Source of the DNA: Paenibacillus sp. LHD-117
GTDB lineage: Bacteria; Bacillota; Bacilli; Paenibacillales; Paenibacillaceae
Assembly: GCF_030929555.1 (NCBI RefSeq)
Contig: NZ_JAVFVT010000004.1
Coordinates: forward strand, 1 to 64,000
DNA length: 64,000 bases
Reading direction: 5' to 3'
Below, piece after piece: positions 15,319-24,557 of this stretch; position 1 is the stretch's first letter, and each line of letters begins with the position of its first letter. A program made the translations under genes and the position numbers. Below the pieces are notes generated by a model. That model was given only the letters and a program-made list of their open reading frames with translations, had not been told where the DNA came from and searched no databases.

Positions 15319-17529
15319 TTACTTCTTCAGTTCGTTTCCTTCTGTCAAATCATTTGCCTTCAGCGCCAGCACGGCTTTCTCCAGAATATTATTCTTGATG
15401 GTATAGGACGGCGCGCCCGTTCCCGCGTAGGCCGTGGAGATGCCGATGGCCGGTAAGTTCGATTGGATCGAATTGCCCTGGATGACCGCCTTCAAAATAT
15501 CGTGTTTTTCGGTTCGTTTCCAGTAATCGTTCAGCTTCACGAGCTCCACGTTCTCCTTCGTCAGGCGGCCTGCGGTAATCTTGTTGTTCTCGAGCAATAC
15601 GTTCGCGGCAGCCTGAACGGAGATGGCGGTCGTATCGCCAAGCAATTCGAAGGTAGAGTTCTTCACGGTCAAATCCAGTTTTGGATGATCGGCAAGCAGA
15701 CTAACGGCCGCGGTCGAGCTCGACTTGAACGTGCAGCCATTAAATACGTACTTCCCGCCTAAGCTTATGCCCGCCGCTCCCAGCCGCTTGCCCTCCGCGC
15801 CTTCAAACACGCAGTTATTGTAGGTAGCAGGCGGCAAAGACAGACCGAATTCGGAGTTGTAGCCGATCACCTTCAAATTGTCGATGACGCTGCCAGGCTC
15901 CGCTCCGCCGCTAACCGTCCTCAAATTCGATTCGCCGATAATTGTAATATTGGATAACTTCACCGGCTTGCCGAACAACGACAGCCCCGCTCCGAATCGT
16001 TTGTCCGAACTGCGTATCGTCACGTTCGTTGCCGTTACGCCATTCGGCTGCTTGGCGCTTATGCCGAGAAGCCCATCCGTGATCTCCATGCCGTCTATCG
16101 AGATGTTCGGTCCTTCAAGCGTCGTAAAAGAATGGTTCATCCGGTTGTTCACGAACTTCACGTCATGGTAAGCGATGATTCGCGTCGCGTCAAAATGATT
16201 ATCCTTCACGAGCGCGCCCAAGAACGGAGGCGAAACCGCAAGTCCGATCGCGCCTTTGGATGCCATATGGTTGCCCTCTACGACCGCGTCCTTGCCGTCG
16301 TAGAGGATGACGTCGTAGGATGCGTTGTTGTGGAACTTGTTCCCTATGATGAATATGCGGCTGTTGCGGTTGCCGTTCTCCCCGAAACCGCCTTCGACGT
16401 CGATGCCGGACTGCGGCATCGTGCCTTTCATGTGGTGCAGCTCGTTGTTTTGGATGAGAACGAAGTCCGCGCCGCCAACTGTAATGCCTTGCCTGCGGTT
16501 GTATCCGAATTCGGAATTTTTGACGACAACGTCGGTGCTGAGCGCCCGGTTCCATTGCTCGATGTAGGCGCCTTTGAAGCCCGACTGATGGAAGACGAGA
16601 TGAGCGTAGCTCGCTCCGTCCGGCAGCTGAAGAATATCGCGTGTTTTCACGCCTTTCTTCAAACTGATCAGCGCGTTTTTGCTTGAATAGAAGTAGATAT
16701 CGAAGCTGCGGTTCAGCTTGATCGGGTTGGACATTTCGAATTCGCCGCGCTCCTTGAATATCGCATGGTCGAACTTAATCGGCATCACTGTCCGAATTCG
16801 CTTGGCGTCGGCAATCGGCTTGCCTTTGTCGTCGATGCCTCCGGATACGAAGCTGTTCTCGTACAGATCGTGCACCATCGTTCCATGGGCGCCAAGAACT
16901 AATCCGTCACCCGTAAAATGAGTCGCGGTTACGCCCTCGATCGTGACGCCTTCCGCGCCGATCACGCTAATGCCGTATCCGCCTTCATGCGTTCCCGCCG
17001 TATGGGAGCTGTCCCTCTTGGAATAATCATGCGAGTCCTTGTCCCCTTTGATGACGCCGCCCCTAATCGTGACGTTGTTGGCCCCGTACCCGACGTTCAG
17101 GAGTTGATAGCTTTCCTTGCCATTCGTTTCCTTCTGGAGCGTCACCTTGTCCGTCAAGTCGAGCAACATGTTGCCAACCATATCGATCCGGCTGTTCTTA
17201 TCGATCAAGTACGTACCGGGAGGAAGCTTAACGGCCGTAATGCCGGACTTCTTCGCCCACGCCAGCGCTTTGTTAATCCCCCTCGTCGTCTCGACGGGCT
17301 TCGTCCCGTCGTTCCGAATCCCCCACTTCGCGAGATCAATGACATGAGGCTTCTCCTGATACTTCACATTCGCCGCGCCTTCGGGCAGCGGTCTCTCCGT
17401 CTTCGCCGCTGTCTCGCCGTTAAGCCGTTTATCCGCTACTTGGACAAATGCGGCTTCCTTGCCGAGCGAAGCAGCCGCAACTATTGAAACATGAACGGCA
17501 ATCAACAAACTCCAAACGATATATTTCAC
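15319..17529 (-). CDS. Secreted right-handed beta-helix protein (pectate-lyase-like)
   Basis: GTG start at 17529 after GGGAGGG. Residues 1-22 are a signal peptide (YIVWSLLIAVHVSIVAA). Residues 60-110 carry the entry motif of the pectate lyase superfamily domain (IDLAKWGIRNDGTKPVETT; KSGITAVKLPPGTYLI). The rest is a long series of beta-helix coils with repeats such as ITVGGADFVLIQNNELHHM, DAVVEGNHMASKGAIGLAVS and VKNSTFELLG. At 736 residues it is longer than simple lyases. It probably cleaves or binds a polysaccharide outside the cell; catalytic residues cannot be assigned with confidence. It could also be a phage-type or epimerase-like helix. Confidence 0.8.
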   Translation of the reverse strand: MKYIVWSLLIAVHVSIVAAASLGKEAAFVQVADKRLNGETAAKTERPLPEGAANVKYQEKPHVIDLAKWGIRNDGTKPVETTRGINKALAWAKKSGITAVKLPPGTYLIDKNSRIDMVGNMLLDLTDKVTLQKETNGKESYQLLNVGYGANNVTIRGGVIKGDKDSHDYSKRDSSHTAGTHEGGYGISVIGAEGVTIEGVTATHFTGDGLVLGAHGTMVHDLYENSFVSGGIDDKGKPIADAKRIRTVMPIKFDHAIFKERGEFEMSNPIKLNRSFDIYFYSSKNALISLKKGVKTRDILQLPDGASYAHLVFHQSGFKGAYIEQWNRALSTDVVVKNSEFGYNRRQGITVGGADFVLIQNNELHHMKGTMPQSGIDVEGGFGENGNRNSRIFIIGNKFHNNASYDVILYDGKDAVVEGNHMASKGAIGLAVSPPFLGALVKDNHFDATRIIAYHDVKFVNNRMNHSFTTLEGPNISIDGMEITDGLLGISAKQPNGVTATNVTIRSSDKRFGAGLSLFGKPVKLSNITIIGESNLRTVSGGAEPGSVIDNLKVIGYNSEFGLSLPPATYNNCVFEGAEGKRLGAAGISLGGKYVFNGCTFKSSSTAAVSLLADHPKLDLTVKNSTFELLGDTTAISVQAAANVLLENNKITAGRLTKENVELVKLNDYWKRTEKHDILKAVIQGNSIQSNLPAIGISTAYAGTGAPSYTIKNNILEKAVLALKANDLTEGNELKK

Positions 17530-17637
17530 GTTAACCCTCCCGATGATTCATCAATTTTTGCAAATAAATTCCACTCCCTTCCAATATAACATTGCACTCG
17601 TGCGATATTAAGAACGAATAGACCTAATTTTGACAAA

Positions 17638-17679
17638 GAACCCCGAGCGAAGGCAGGCGCAGCCGTCCTCTCGGGGTTC
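17638..17679 (-). terminator. Terminator of the DUF445 gene pair
   Basis: Perfect 10-bp arms GAACCCCGAG and CTCGGGGTTC, then TTTG on the minus strand, about 20 bases past the stop at 17698. Confidence 0.75.
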
Positions 17680-17697
17680 CAAATCGGGCATAAAGCA

Positions 17698-19035
17698 CTA
17701 GAACAGGTCGAGCAAAGGCGCGTAAATACCATGCAGGAAGCCGTACAGAAGCGCGCCGACGGCCGCGCCGATGAACGCCCCGTTCAGACGGATGCGCTGC
17801 AGATCGGTATCGACCTTGCTTTCGATGAAACGGACGAGACGCTCTTCCGTGAATCCGCCGAGCGTCTTGCGCACGATTCTTCCGATCACGGCATGCTCCG
17901 TCTCGATCACCTGCCTTACGAACTGCTGGGCGTACGATTCGAGCCGCAATTTCGTCTCTTCGTCCTGCTTGAACCATTCCCAATAGGAGGCAAGCAGCTT
18001 CACGAACCAGGCCTTCACGTCTTCCTGCCGCAAGGCGCCATCGCCCGTAACGATATATTTCATCTCGGCGCCGTCTTCCAGCAAGCCTTTTATCGTATCG
18101 AGAAGCGCTCCGATCGTCGGCTGCAACGAAATCTGTTCCAGCACTTCCAGCTTCCAGACATCCACCGCGGCGGCGATATCGTCGCTGCCCGACAGCCGGT
18201 CCGCCAATACGTGTAGCTGGTTCTCGAGCATGACGCGGAGCTCATGATCCGGTCGCTTCAGCTGCTCCATGAATTGCTTCAAATCCTGATGAAGGGTTCG
18301 CGCGGCGTCGTCCAGGTTTATCGCATCCGCCGATTCCGCAAAATCGACGAGCTTCTGCTTGAACCACCTCGCGAGCGATCCGCCTTCGTTCACGAATTTG
18401 TCCTTCTCCTTGGCGAGCATGTCGCGGATGGCTTCCTTCACCGAATCGCCTTCCGTCAGCTTCGCCGCGTAATCGACGATGTAGCCCAGCCAGGCTTGAA
18501 TGTTCTGATTATTCAGTATCCACTTGAGCGCCTTGCCGGCGTAAGCGGACAGATTGACTCCTTGCAGCGCCTTCCTCGCATGTTTGTCCAGCTTAGCGGA
18601 AGCCGAGGCCGTATCCAATCGGCGAATCAACCCGTGCAGCAGCTGCCAGCCGAGATCGGACACGCGCCTGCCGTCCGGCCGACTGTCCGCCCATGCAATG
18701 AACGCTTCCACCAGTCGGAACTGCTTCATTTTATCCCGAATCAGCTCCTTATTCAGCAGCTGCTCTTCGACCATGTAAGTCACGCCTTCCACCAGCTTAT
18801 CCCGATTGCGCGGAATGATCGCGGTATGCGGCACCCACTTCCAACCGAACGGATGGCGAAACAGGACGGTGACGGCGAATAAATCCGCAAGCGCGCCGAC
18901 CAGTCCGGCTTCGGCCACGTACAAGAGGAAGCGCGTCCACCACTCGCCTGGGTAGAGGTAGAGGCAAGTCGCCGCTCCCGCAAACAAGACGGCAAGCAGA
19001 ATAAGACTGGCGTTGGCCTTTTGTTTCATCGTCAT
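17698..19035 (-). CDS. DUF445 family membrane protein, second of a pair
   Basis: The protein of 445 residues has two membrane segments at the N-terminus (ASLILLAVLFAGAATCLYLY; LYVAEAGLVGALADLFAVTV), a long helical, charged middle and a membrane segment at the C-terminus (NGAFIGAAVGALLYGFLHGIY). The LADLFAVTVLFRHPFG motif and the C-terminal pattern are DUF445, as in Bacillus YheB. Its function is unknown. ATG at 19035 overlaps the upstream stop as ATGA and follows GGAGGCGG within the upstream gene, so the two are translationally coupled. The two products are distant paralogues and may form a hetero-oligomer. Confidence 0.88.
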   Translation of the reverse strand: MTMKQKANASLILLAVLFAGAATCLYLYPGEWWTRFLLYVAEAGLVGALADLFAVTVLFRHPFGWKWVPHTAIIPRNRDKLVEGVTYMVEEQLLNKELIRDKMKQFRLVEAFIAWADSRPDGRRVSDLGWQLLHGLIRRLDTASASAKLDKHARKALQGVNLSAYAGKALKWILNNQNIQAWLGYIVDYAAKLTEGDSVKEAIRDMLAKEKDKFVNEGGSLARWFKQKLVDFAESADAINLDDAARTLHQDLKQFMEQLKRPDHELRVMLENQLHVLADRLSGSDDIAAAVDVWKLEVLEQISLQPTIGALLDTIKGLLEDGAEMKYIVTGDGALRQEDVKAWFVKLLASYWEWFKQDEETKLRLESYAQQFVRQVIETEHAVIGRIVRKTLGGFTEERLVRFIESKVDTDLQRIRLNGAFIGAAVGALLYGFLHGIYAPLLDLF

Positions 19036-20327
19036 GTTTCGCCGCCTCCGATCCAGAAGGTAACGAAGAAGAGCAGGATCCCGACGCAAGCGCCGACGAT
19101 CATGCCGTTCAGCCGGATATATTGCAGGTCCTTGCCTGCTTTATCCTTCACTAGCTCGATCAGGTCGACCTCCGAGAAGGCGCTCAGCTTTTCCTTCACC
19201 ATCAAGCCAATCATCGCATGTTTTTGTTCGATCCACGAGAGCAGGCTTTTTTTGATCATGCCGTCAATGGACGATTGAAGCTCCCGATCCCCGGCGAACC
19301 GCTGGATCGCCTTGTCGATCTGATCGTGCAGCCACTTAACGGGCGGCGTTTCGGTTTGCTCTTCTCGGATATCTTGACCGAGCAGCTTGTTCCGGAGCGA
19401 ATCCAGACGCGAAGCAAGGAACTCGTCGAACCGAAGATTCCCCTCCGCGGCCGAAAGCAGCTTTTGTTTGCCTTCCTCGACCTTAAGCCGCAACTCCTCG
19501 TCCTCGCGCAGCCTCGTCACGAACTCGGCAATTTTGCCGCGCAGCATATCCCGCTGAGGATGATCCTCCTGCCTGAATTGCTCCAAGAACCGCACGATCC
19601 ACTCCTGCACTCGTACGCTGATGGCATGGGCGTTTAATCCGGCCGTAAAATCGACCAGCCGCCGTCGGAATTTATCCCCTTCATAAGAACGGATTGCGGT
19701 GGCCGCGAACTTCTCGATCAACTCGCGGAACTGAGTCGAGCCCGCAAGCCTCGCGAATTGCTCCGCGAAGAACGTAATGACGCGTTCGTCATAGCTGTTC
19801 TTCACGCTCCAATCCGCCACGTCCGCGATGAGATCGGCGATTTGGATCGTGCCGGCCCGCTCGGATACGAAGGATTGAATGCCCGATGCCAATTCCTCCG
19901 CGTTCACCTTGCCGAGCAAATCCCCAGCAAGCTTCGCGGCCAGCTCTTTTGCGTTCGCCGATCCTCCGTGTTCGGTCAAGTAGCGGATGACGACCTCCGA
20001 CAAATTCAGATCGTCCACCGTATCGCGAATGGCCTCGACGGTTAGAAGCTCCTTCTCCACCATGTCCACGAGTTCGCCGATCAGCCGCTCCCTGTTCCTC
20101 GAAATAATATGAGTGCCCATCCAAGAAGGCCAGCCGATTTGCAGCGGATTGCCGAACAACGCGCTGATCGCGAACGAATCCGCCAAGCCTCCGATCGTCG
20201 CGGCGCTGCAAGCAGCAAATATCAGACCTCCGCCGAACGTTTGCTGGAACGGAAACGCCGCCAAAATGCCAGCCGCCGACAACGCGAGCAGCATATTCGC
20301 TTGTCCTCTTATGCTTCTCTTCCCCAT
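19032..20327 (-). CDS. DUF445 family membrane protein, first of a pair
   Basis: Same layout as its downstream partner: membrane segments near residues 12-60 (LLALSAAGILAAFPFQ; IGGLADSFAISALFGNPL), a long helical region probably outside the membrane, and a terminal membrane segment (NGMIVGACVGILLFFVTFWI). The GLADSFAISALFG motif marks DUF445. The start at 20327 is chosen because the membrane protein begins there; the frame upstream lacks a good site. Its stop overlaps the next start. Role unknown; family members are sometimes found with sporulation or envelope genes. Confidence 0.85.
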   Translation of the reverse strand: MGKRSIRGQANMLLALSAAGILAAFPFQQTFGGGLIFAACSAATIGGLADSFAISALFGNPLQIGWPSWMGTHIISRNRERLIGELVDMVEKELLTVEAIRDTVDDLNLSEVVIRYLTEHGGSANAKELAAKLAGDLLGKVNAEELASGIQSFVSERAGTIQIADLIADVADWSVKNSYDERVITFFAEQFARLAGSTQFRELIEKFAATAIRSYEGDKFRRRLVDFTAGLNAHAISVRVQEWIVRFLEQFRQEDHPQRDMLRGKIAEFVTRLREDEELRLKVEEGKQKLLSAAEGNLRFDEFLASRLDSLRNKLLGQDIREEQTETPPVKWLHDQIDKAIQRFAGDRELQSSIDGMIKKSLLSWIEQKHAMIGLMVKEKLSAFSEVDLIELVKDKAGKDLQYIRLNGMIVGACVGILLFFVTFWIGGGET

Positions 20328-20436
20328 GCCCGCATCACCAACTTTACAATAGTTGCTAGAATCTTCTAAAGGCTGAACACGTACTTCTATTGCTAGTTTA
20401 CCCTTTTTTGGATGCGCCAACCACCTTAGCAACAGA

Positions 20437-20466
20437 GAAGGACCTGACGCGTTGGTCAGGCCCTTC
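20437..20466 (-). terminator. Terminator-like hairpin between DUF445 and glycine-rich genes
   Basis: GAAGGACCTGAC and GTCAGGCCCTTC arms with one mismatch and a 6-base loop, 26 bases past the glycine-rich protein stop. The T tract is poor. Confidence 0.55.
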
Positions 20467-20492
20467 AATATGCGAATCGTTATTGCGTTCGT

Positions 20493-21500
20493 TTATTGCT
20501 GGCTTTTGGACTTGCTGTCAACGCCCGGGGATACTTTGCCGCCGCCGTTGCCCGTGCCTACGCCGCCAACGTTGCCTTTGCCGCCGCCCGTGCCCGTGCC
20601 TCCGACGTTGCCTTTGCCGCCGCCGTTACCCGTGCCCGTACCGCCAACATTGCCTTTGCCGCCGTTGCCCGTGCCCGTGCCGCCAACATTGCCTTTGCCG
20701 CCGTTGCCCGTACCCGTGCCGCCAACGTTACCTTTGCCGTTGCCAGTGCCCGTGCCGCCGACATTGCCTTTGCCATTGCCTGTGCCCGTGCCGCCGACGT
20801 TGCCTTTGCCATTACCTGTGCCCGTGCCGCCGCCCATGTCTCCTTTGCCGCCGCCGACTCCGCCGCCCATGTCGCCTTTGCCGCCGCCAACTCCGCCGCC
20901 TGCGCCATTACCGACTCCGCCGCCTGCACCGCCGCCAACTCCGCCGCCTGCACCGCCGCCAACTCCGCCGCCTGCACCGCCGCCAACTCCGCCGCCTGCG
21001 CCGCCTCCAACTCCGCCGCCTGCGCTGCCTCCAGCTCCGCCGCCTGCGCCGCCACCAGCACCGCCGCCTGCGCCGCCTCCAGCACCGCCGCCTGCGCCGC
21101 CTCCAGCTCCGCCGCTTGCACCGCCGCCTGCGCCATTACCGGCTCCGCCGCCGAGATTTTTCGCTTTACCTTTCCATTTCGCTTGGGCTTTTGTGCCAGC
21201 CTTCGCCGAGGAATAGGAATAAGTAATGGATTGTAACGTTTTGTCGTCCACCGCTCCCGTCATCGGAAGACCGTGCATCTTCTGGTAATACTTCACGCCT
21301 TTAACAGTTTGGGGACCGTAATAACCGTCAATCGGACCCGCATAGCTGCCAATGGATTTCAGCATGCCCTGGATGACGTAAACGTCCGGGCCTTTCGCTT
21401 TTTTGCCAACGGCAAGCGTCGTATGCGGCAAGCTGAACATCAACGCCAAAGTAATGACGGCCACGCTTAAGTATTTTGCTGCCTTGACGCCTCTCTTCAT
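20493..21500 (-). CDS. Peptidoglycan-binding protein with long glycine-rich repeat tail
   Basis: A signal peptide (AAKYLSVAVITLALMFSLPH, cut near LAVG) is followed by a PG_binding_1 domain (PDVYVIQGMLKSIGSYAGPI, then GYYGPQTVKGVKYYQKMHGL; residues 35-95) that should hold the protein to the wall. From about residue 115 to the end the protein is low-complexity: first GGGA/GGGV tetrapeptides, then GGVGGGKGDMG units, then units of 10-12 residues of the form GTGTGNGKGNVG. The start is set at 21500 after AAAGGGA. The tail has almost no hydrophobic residues and is slightly basic. It may be a flexible wall or spore-surface filament; this is inference. Confidence 0.8.
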   Translation of the reverse strand: MKRGVKAAKYLSVAVITLALMFSLPHTTLAVGKKAKGPDVYVIQGMLKSIGSYAGPIDGYYGPQTVKGVKYYQKMHGLPMTGAVDDKTLQSITYSYSSAKAGTKAQAKWKGKAKNLGGGAGNGAGGGASGGAGGGAGGGAGGGAGGGAGGGAGGGAGGSAGGGVGGGAGGGVGGGAGGGVGGGAGGGVGGGAGGGVGNGAGGGVGGGKGDMGGGVGGGKGDMGGGTGTGNGKGNVGGTGTGNGKGNVGGTGTGNGKGNVGGTGTGNGGKGNVGGTGTGNGGKGNVGGTGTGNGGGKGNVGGTGTGGGKGNVGGVGTGNGGGKVSPGVDSKSKSQQ

Positions 21501-21658
21501 CGGCTTCCCTTTTTTTGCGACATCACGGTACTGATTCTCCACTTTATGCACACAGCCTTTCTAATCGGGGTTTTATATTACCTAGCTTACTATCCCCATT
21601 TTTTCGATTTCATTGCAGACCCATCCAAAAAAATCATTCTCTCGAAAAAACAACAAAA

Positions 21659-21695
21659 CAGCCCATCCGGACCGCGAATGCGACGGGAGGGGCTG
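21659..21695 (-). terminator. Terminator of the rhamnosidase gene
   Basis: CAGCCCCTCCC pairs imperfectly with GGATGGGCTG, followed by TTTTGTTGTTTTTT on the minus strand. It lies 15 bases past the stop and within a wider AATCATTCTCTC inverted pair. Confidence 0.8.
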
Positions 21696-21709
21696 CAGAG
21701 AATGATTCG

Positions 21710-24406
21710 TTATTTCGTTGCCATCGATACGCCTTGTTTCGCGTAAGCGTACATAAACCGGTATGTGCCGGAGCCAGCTTCGAGCGTTACGCCGCTATCC
21801 GTTTCGGTGATTGTTACGCCTGCAGCCTTGCCAAGCGGCAATCCGCCTTCCTCGACGTCGGCCGCTTTGGCCGCTCCCGGCAATCGGATCTCCGCCGTCG
21901 CGTTCGGCGGTACAACGACCTCTAGCTCGATGCGGCCTTCTCCGCTGATCTTCCATGCGGAGCGGACCGCCCCGTACATCGTCTCGATCGATCCTTCGGC
22001 CCAAGTAAGCTCCCCGCCGGGCTGAGGCGCCACGACGAACTTCTTGTACCCTGGCGCCGATTCGACGGGCTGGATGCCCGCTACGGTTCGGTAGAGCCAA
22101 TCGCCGATCGCGCCGTACGCATAGTGGTTGAAAGAGTTCATTTCGCTGCTCCAGAAGCTGCCGTCCTCCTTGATGCCGTCCCAATGCTCCCAGATTGTCG
22201 TCGCGCCTTTGGTCACCGGATACAGCCAGGACGGCAGATCCTGCTGCAACAAAAGTTTATACGCATCGTCCAGCATGCCGTGTTTGCTAAGCACATGACT
22301 AATGTACGGCGTGCCGACGAAGCCGGTCGTCAAGTGATGCTTGCTTGTTTCGAGCAGCTCCTTCAGCCGCTTCGCCGCCCGCTTCTCGGACGGTCCGTCC
22401 AGAAGCTCGAACATAAGCGCGAGCACGTGTCCCGTCTGCGTCGACGACGAGAGACGGCCTCCCGGCGTGACGAACTCCTCCCGGAACGCCGCGATCACCC
22501 GCTCTTGAAGCTCCGCATACGCCTCCGCATCCTCTGAACGCCCTAGCACTTCCGCCGTTTTGCGCATCAGCGTGACCGAGTAAGCATAAAACGCGGAAGC
22601 GATCAAATCGCGATCCGTCGCCCCAACATAATCGCCGGACTTCGCGTCCAGGCCGAGCCAATCCCCGAAGTGGAAGCCGGTATTCCACAAGTAAGGCTGA
22701 TCGCCTTGCGCGCGAATATACGATATCCAGCTCGCCATGCTTTCGTATTGGCTTTCCAGGATCCGTTTGTCGCCGTAGCAGGCATAGATCGTCCAAGGGC
22801 AAATAACCGCCGCGTCCCCCCAAGCCGCCGACGCGTACGAGCCTTTGTCCAGCACATGCGGCACTACGAACGGCACGGCGCCGTCTTCCCGCTGGTCCGT
22901 GGCCAAATCGCCGAGCCACTTCGTGAAGAACGGAGCGACATTCGCCAGATAGGCGGCCGTCTGGACGAACATCTGCGCATCGCCGGTCCAGCCCAGCCGC
23001 TCGTCGCGCTGCGGACAATCCGTCGGCACGTCGAGGAAGTTCCCCTTGAGTCCCCAACGAATGTTGCTCTGCAGCTGGTTGATGAGCGGATTCGAACAAG
23101 CGAAGCTTCCCGTCTCCTCCATGTCCGAATGGAGAACAACCGCTTCGAACGCTTCCGGATCGTACGGCGTCATGAAACCTTCCAGCCGGACGTAACGGAA
23201 CCCTTGGAACGTAAACCGCGGTTGGTACGTTTCAATGCCTTCGCCCCTCATCGTATACCGGATTTTCTGCTTCGCGCTCCGCAGATTGTCCGTATAAAAG
23301 TTTCCATCCGCATCGAGCACTTCGGCATGCGAGATAGACACTTCGCTGCCTGCCGCTCCACTGATGCTGAACTTCACCCAGCCGACCAAATTTTGGCCGA
23401 AATCGATGACCGTTTCGCCCTTCGGCGTCGTCAGCCAGCCGACCGGCTTTAAAGTCTGGATCTTGCGCACCGGTTCGTTGATCTGCGGCGTAAGCAGGTC
23501 GAAGCCTCGTTCGATCCGCTCCACGCTCCGCCATTCGCCCGTCTCCGCGAACGCCGCCGTGCTCCAGCCGTTCATTTCGTCTCTTGCATCGTAAGTCTCG
23601 CCGTGATAAAGCTCCGCCATCTTGATCGGTCCCGGCGCCGACGTCCAGCTGCCATCGGACGCGATCACCGTCCGGCCTCCGTCTTCGTACTCGACATGCA
23701 GCTCCATCAGAAGCGCCAGCCGGTCTCCGTACACGGCTTTCTGGTCTTGCCAGGCAAGGTACCCTTTGTACCAGCCGTTGCCGAGCCAAGCGCCGATCGC
23801 GTTATCGCCCGGCGCGACCAGACCCGTCACGTCGTACGTTTGCGTCTGCAGGATATGGCCGTAACTCGTCCAGCCCGGCGCGAAATACGAATCTCCCACA
23901 CGTTTTCCGTTAAGCTCAAGCTCGTAGATGCCAAGCGCCGTCGCGTAGATTCTTGCTTGCTTCACCGGTCCGGACAAGGCGAATGATTTGCGAAGCAAAG
24001 GCGCCTGCTCGGCATCCGCCGGCAATTGCGAGAGCGGAGCGGTTATCCATTCCCCCTGCCACCGATCGCCGCGCAGCTTGCCCGTTTCGTAGAAAGACGT
24101 CTCCGACCAATCCGATTCAAGGTCGTTCCGATCCCAGACGCGGACCCGATAATAATAGCGCTTGCAGGCGTCGGAAATAAGCCCCTTCGTCTCAACGTGG
24201 ATCGATTGATCCGAGGTTACTTTGCCCGATTCCCATACCTTCAGTCCGAATGCGGCGTCCTCGGCGACTTGGATTTCATAAGCCGATTGGGTAACGCCCC
24301 GTTCTCCAGCAAGAGCCTCCAGCTTCCAGCTTAAGCGCGGCTCCCGCTCTCCGATCCCGATCGGATTTTGTTGATATTCGCATCTGACCTGCGTGACTTG
24401 GACCAT
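21710..24406 (-). CDS. Alpha-L-rhamnosidase, glycoside hydrolase family 78
   Basis: The 898-residue protein has the GH78 order: an N-terminal fibronectin-like and sandwich region (PRLSWKLEALAGERGVTQSA), a Bac_rhamnosid_N domain (QARIYATALGIYELELNGKR, with GDSYFAPGWTSY), a concanavalin-like domain, then the six-hairpin barrel from about residue 430 (DVPTDCPQRDERLGWTGDAQ contains the acidic residues of the active site). It ends in a C-terminal beta domain. No signal peptide is seen, so it acts in the cytoplasm on imported rhamnosides. ATG follows GGAGGGTG. It is divergent from the AraC gene, the likely regulator. Confidence 0.93.
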   Translation of the reverse strand: MVQVTQVRCEYQQNPIGIGEREPRLSWKLEALAGERGVTQSAYEIQVAEDAAFGLKVWESGKVTSDQSIHVETKGLISDACKRYYYRVRVWDRNDLESDWSETSFYETGKLRGDRWQGEWITAPLSQLPADAEQAPLLRKSFALSGPVKQARIYATALGIYELELNGKRVGDSYFAPGWTSYGHILQTQTYDVTGLVAPGDNAIGAWLGNGWYKGYLAWQDQKAVYGDRLALLMELHVEYEDGGRTVIASDGSWTSAPGPIKMAELYHGETYDARDEMNGWSTAAFAETGEWRSVERIERGFDLLTPQINEPVRKIQTLKPVGWLTTPKGETVIDFGQNLVGWVKFSISGAAGSEVSISHAEVLDADGNFYTDNLRSAKQKIRYTMRGEGIETYQPRFTFQGFRYVRLEGFMTPYDPEAFEAVVLHSDMEETGSFACSNPLINQLQSNIRWGLKGNFLDVPTDCPQRDERLGWTGDAQMFVQTAAYLANVAPFFTKWLGDLATDQREDGAVPFVVPHVLDKGSYASAAWGDAAVICPWTIYACYGDKRILESQYESMASWISYIRAQGDQPYLWNTGFHFGDWLGLDAKSGDYVGATDRDLIASAFYAYSVTLMRKTAEVLGRSEDAEAYAELQERVIAAFREEFVTPGGRLSSSTQTGHVLALMFELLDGPSEKRAAKRLKELLETSKHHLTTGFVGTPYISHVLSKHGMLDDAYKLLLQQDLPSWLYPVTKGATTIWEHWDGIKEDGSFWSSEMNSFNHYAYGAIGDWLYRTVAGIQPVESAPGYKKFVVAPQPGGELTWAEGSIETMYGAVRSAWKISGEGRIELEVVVPPNATAEIRLPGAAKAADVEEGGLPLGKAAGVTITETDSGVTLEAGSGTYRFMYAYAKQGVSMATK

Positions 24407-24557
24407 GGTTCACCCTCCATTAGTTGCAGCCGGCTTCTAGGCCGCGGCCGAATATTTTTAATTATAAGAGAGCGCTTTCGTTCGATTACAGGTATAATGG
24501 ACATGAATACTAGGCATAACGGACATGACAACGATAACGGGATGGGGAGGAGCTTGG

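Noticed and set aside
20390..21236. Three long plus-strand frames rich in Pro, Arg or Ala opposite the glycine-rich gene
   Set aside because: They arise from the repetitive GC-rich sequence. The minus frame has a signal peptide, a known domain and a ribosome site.
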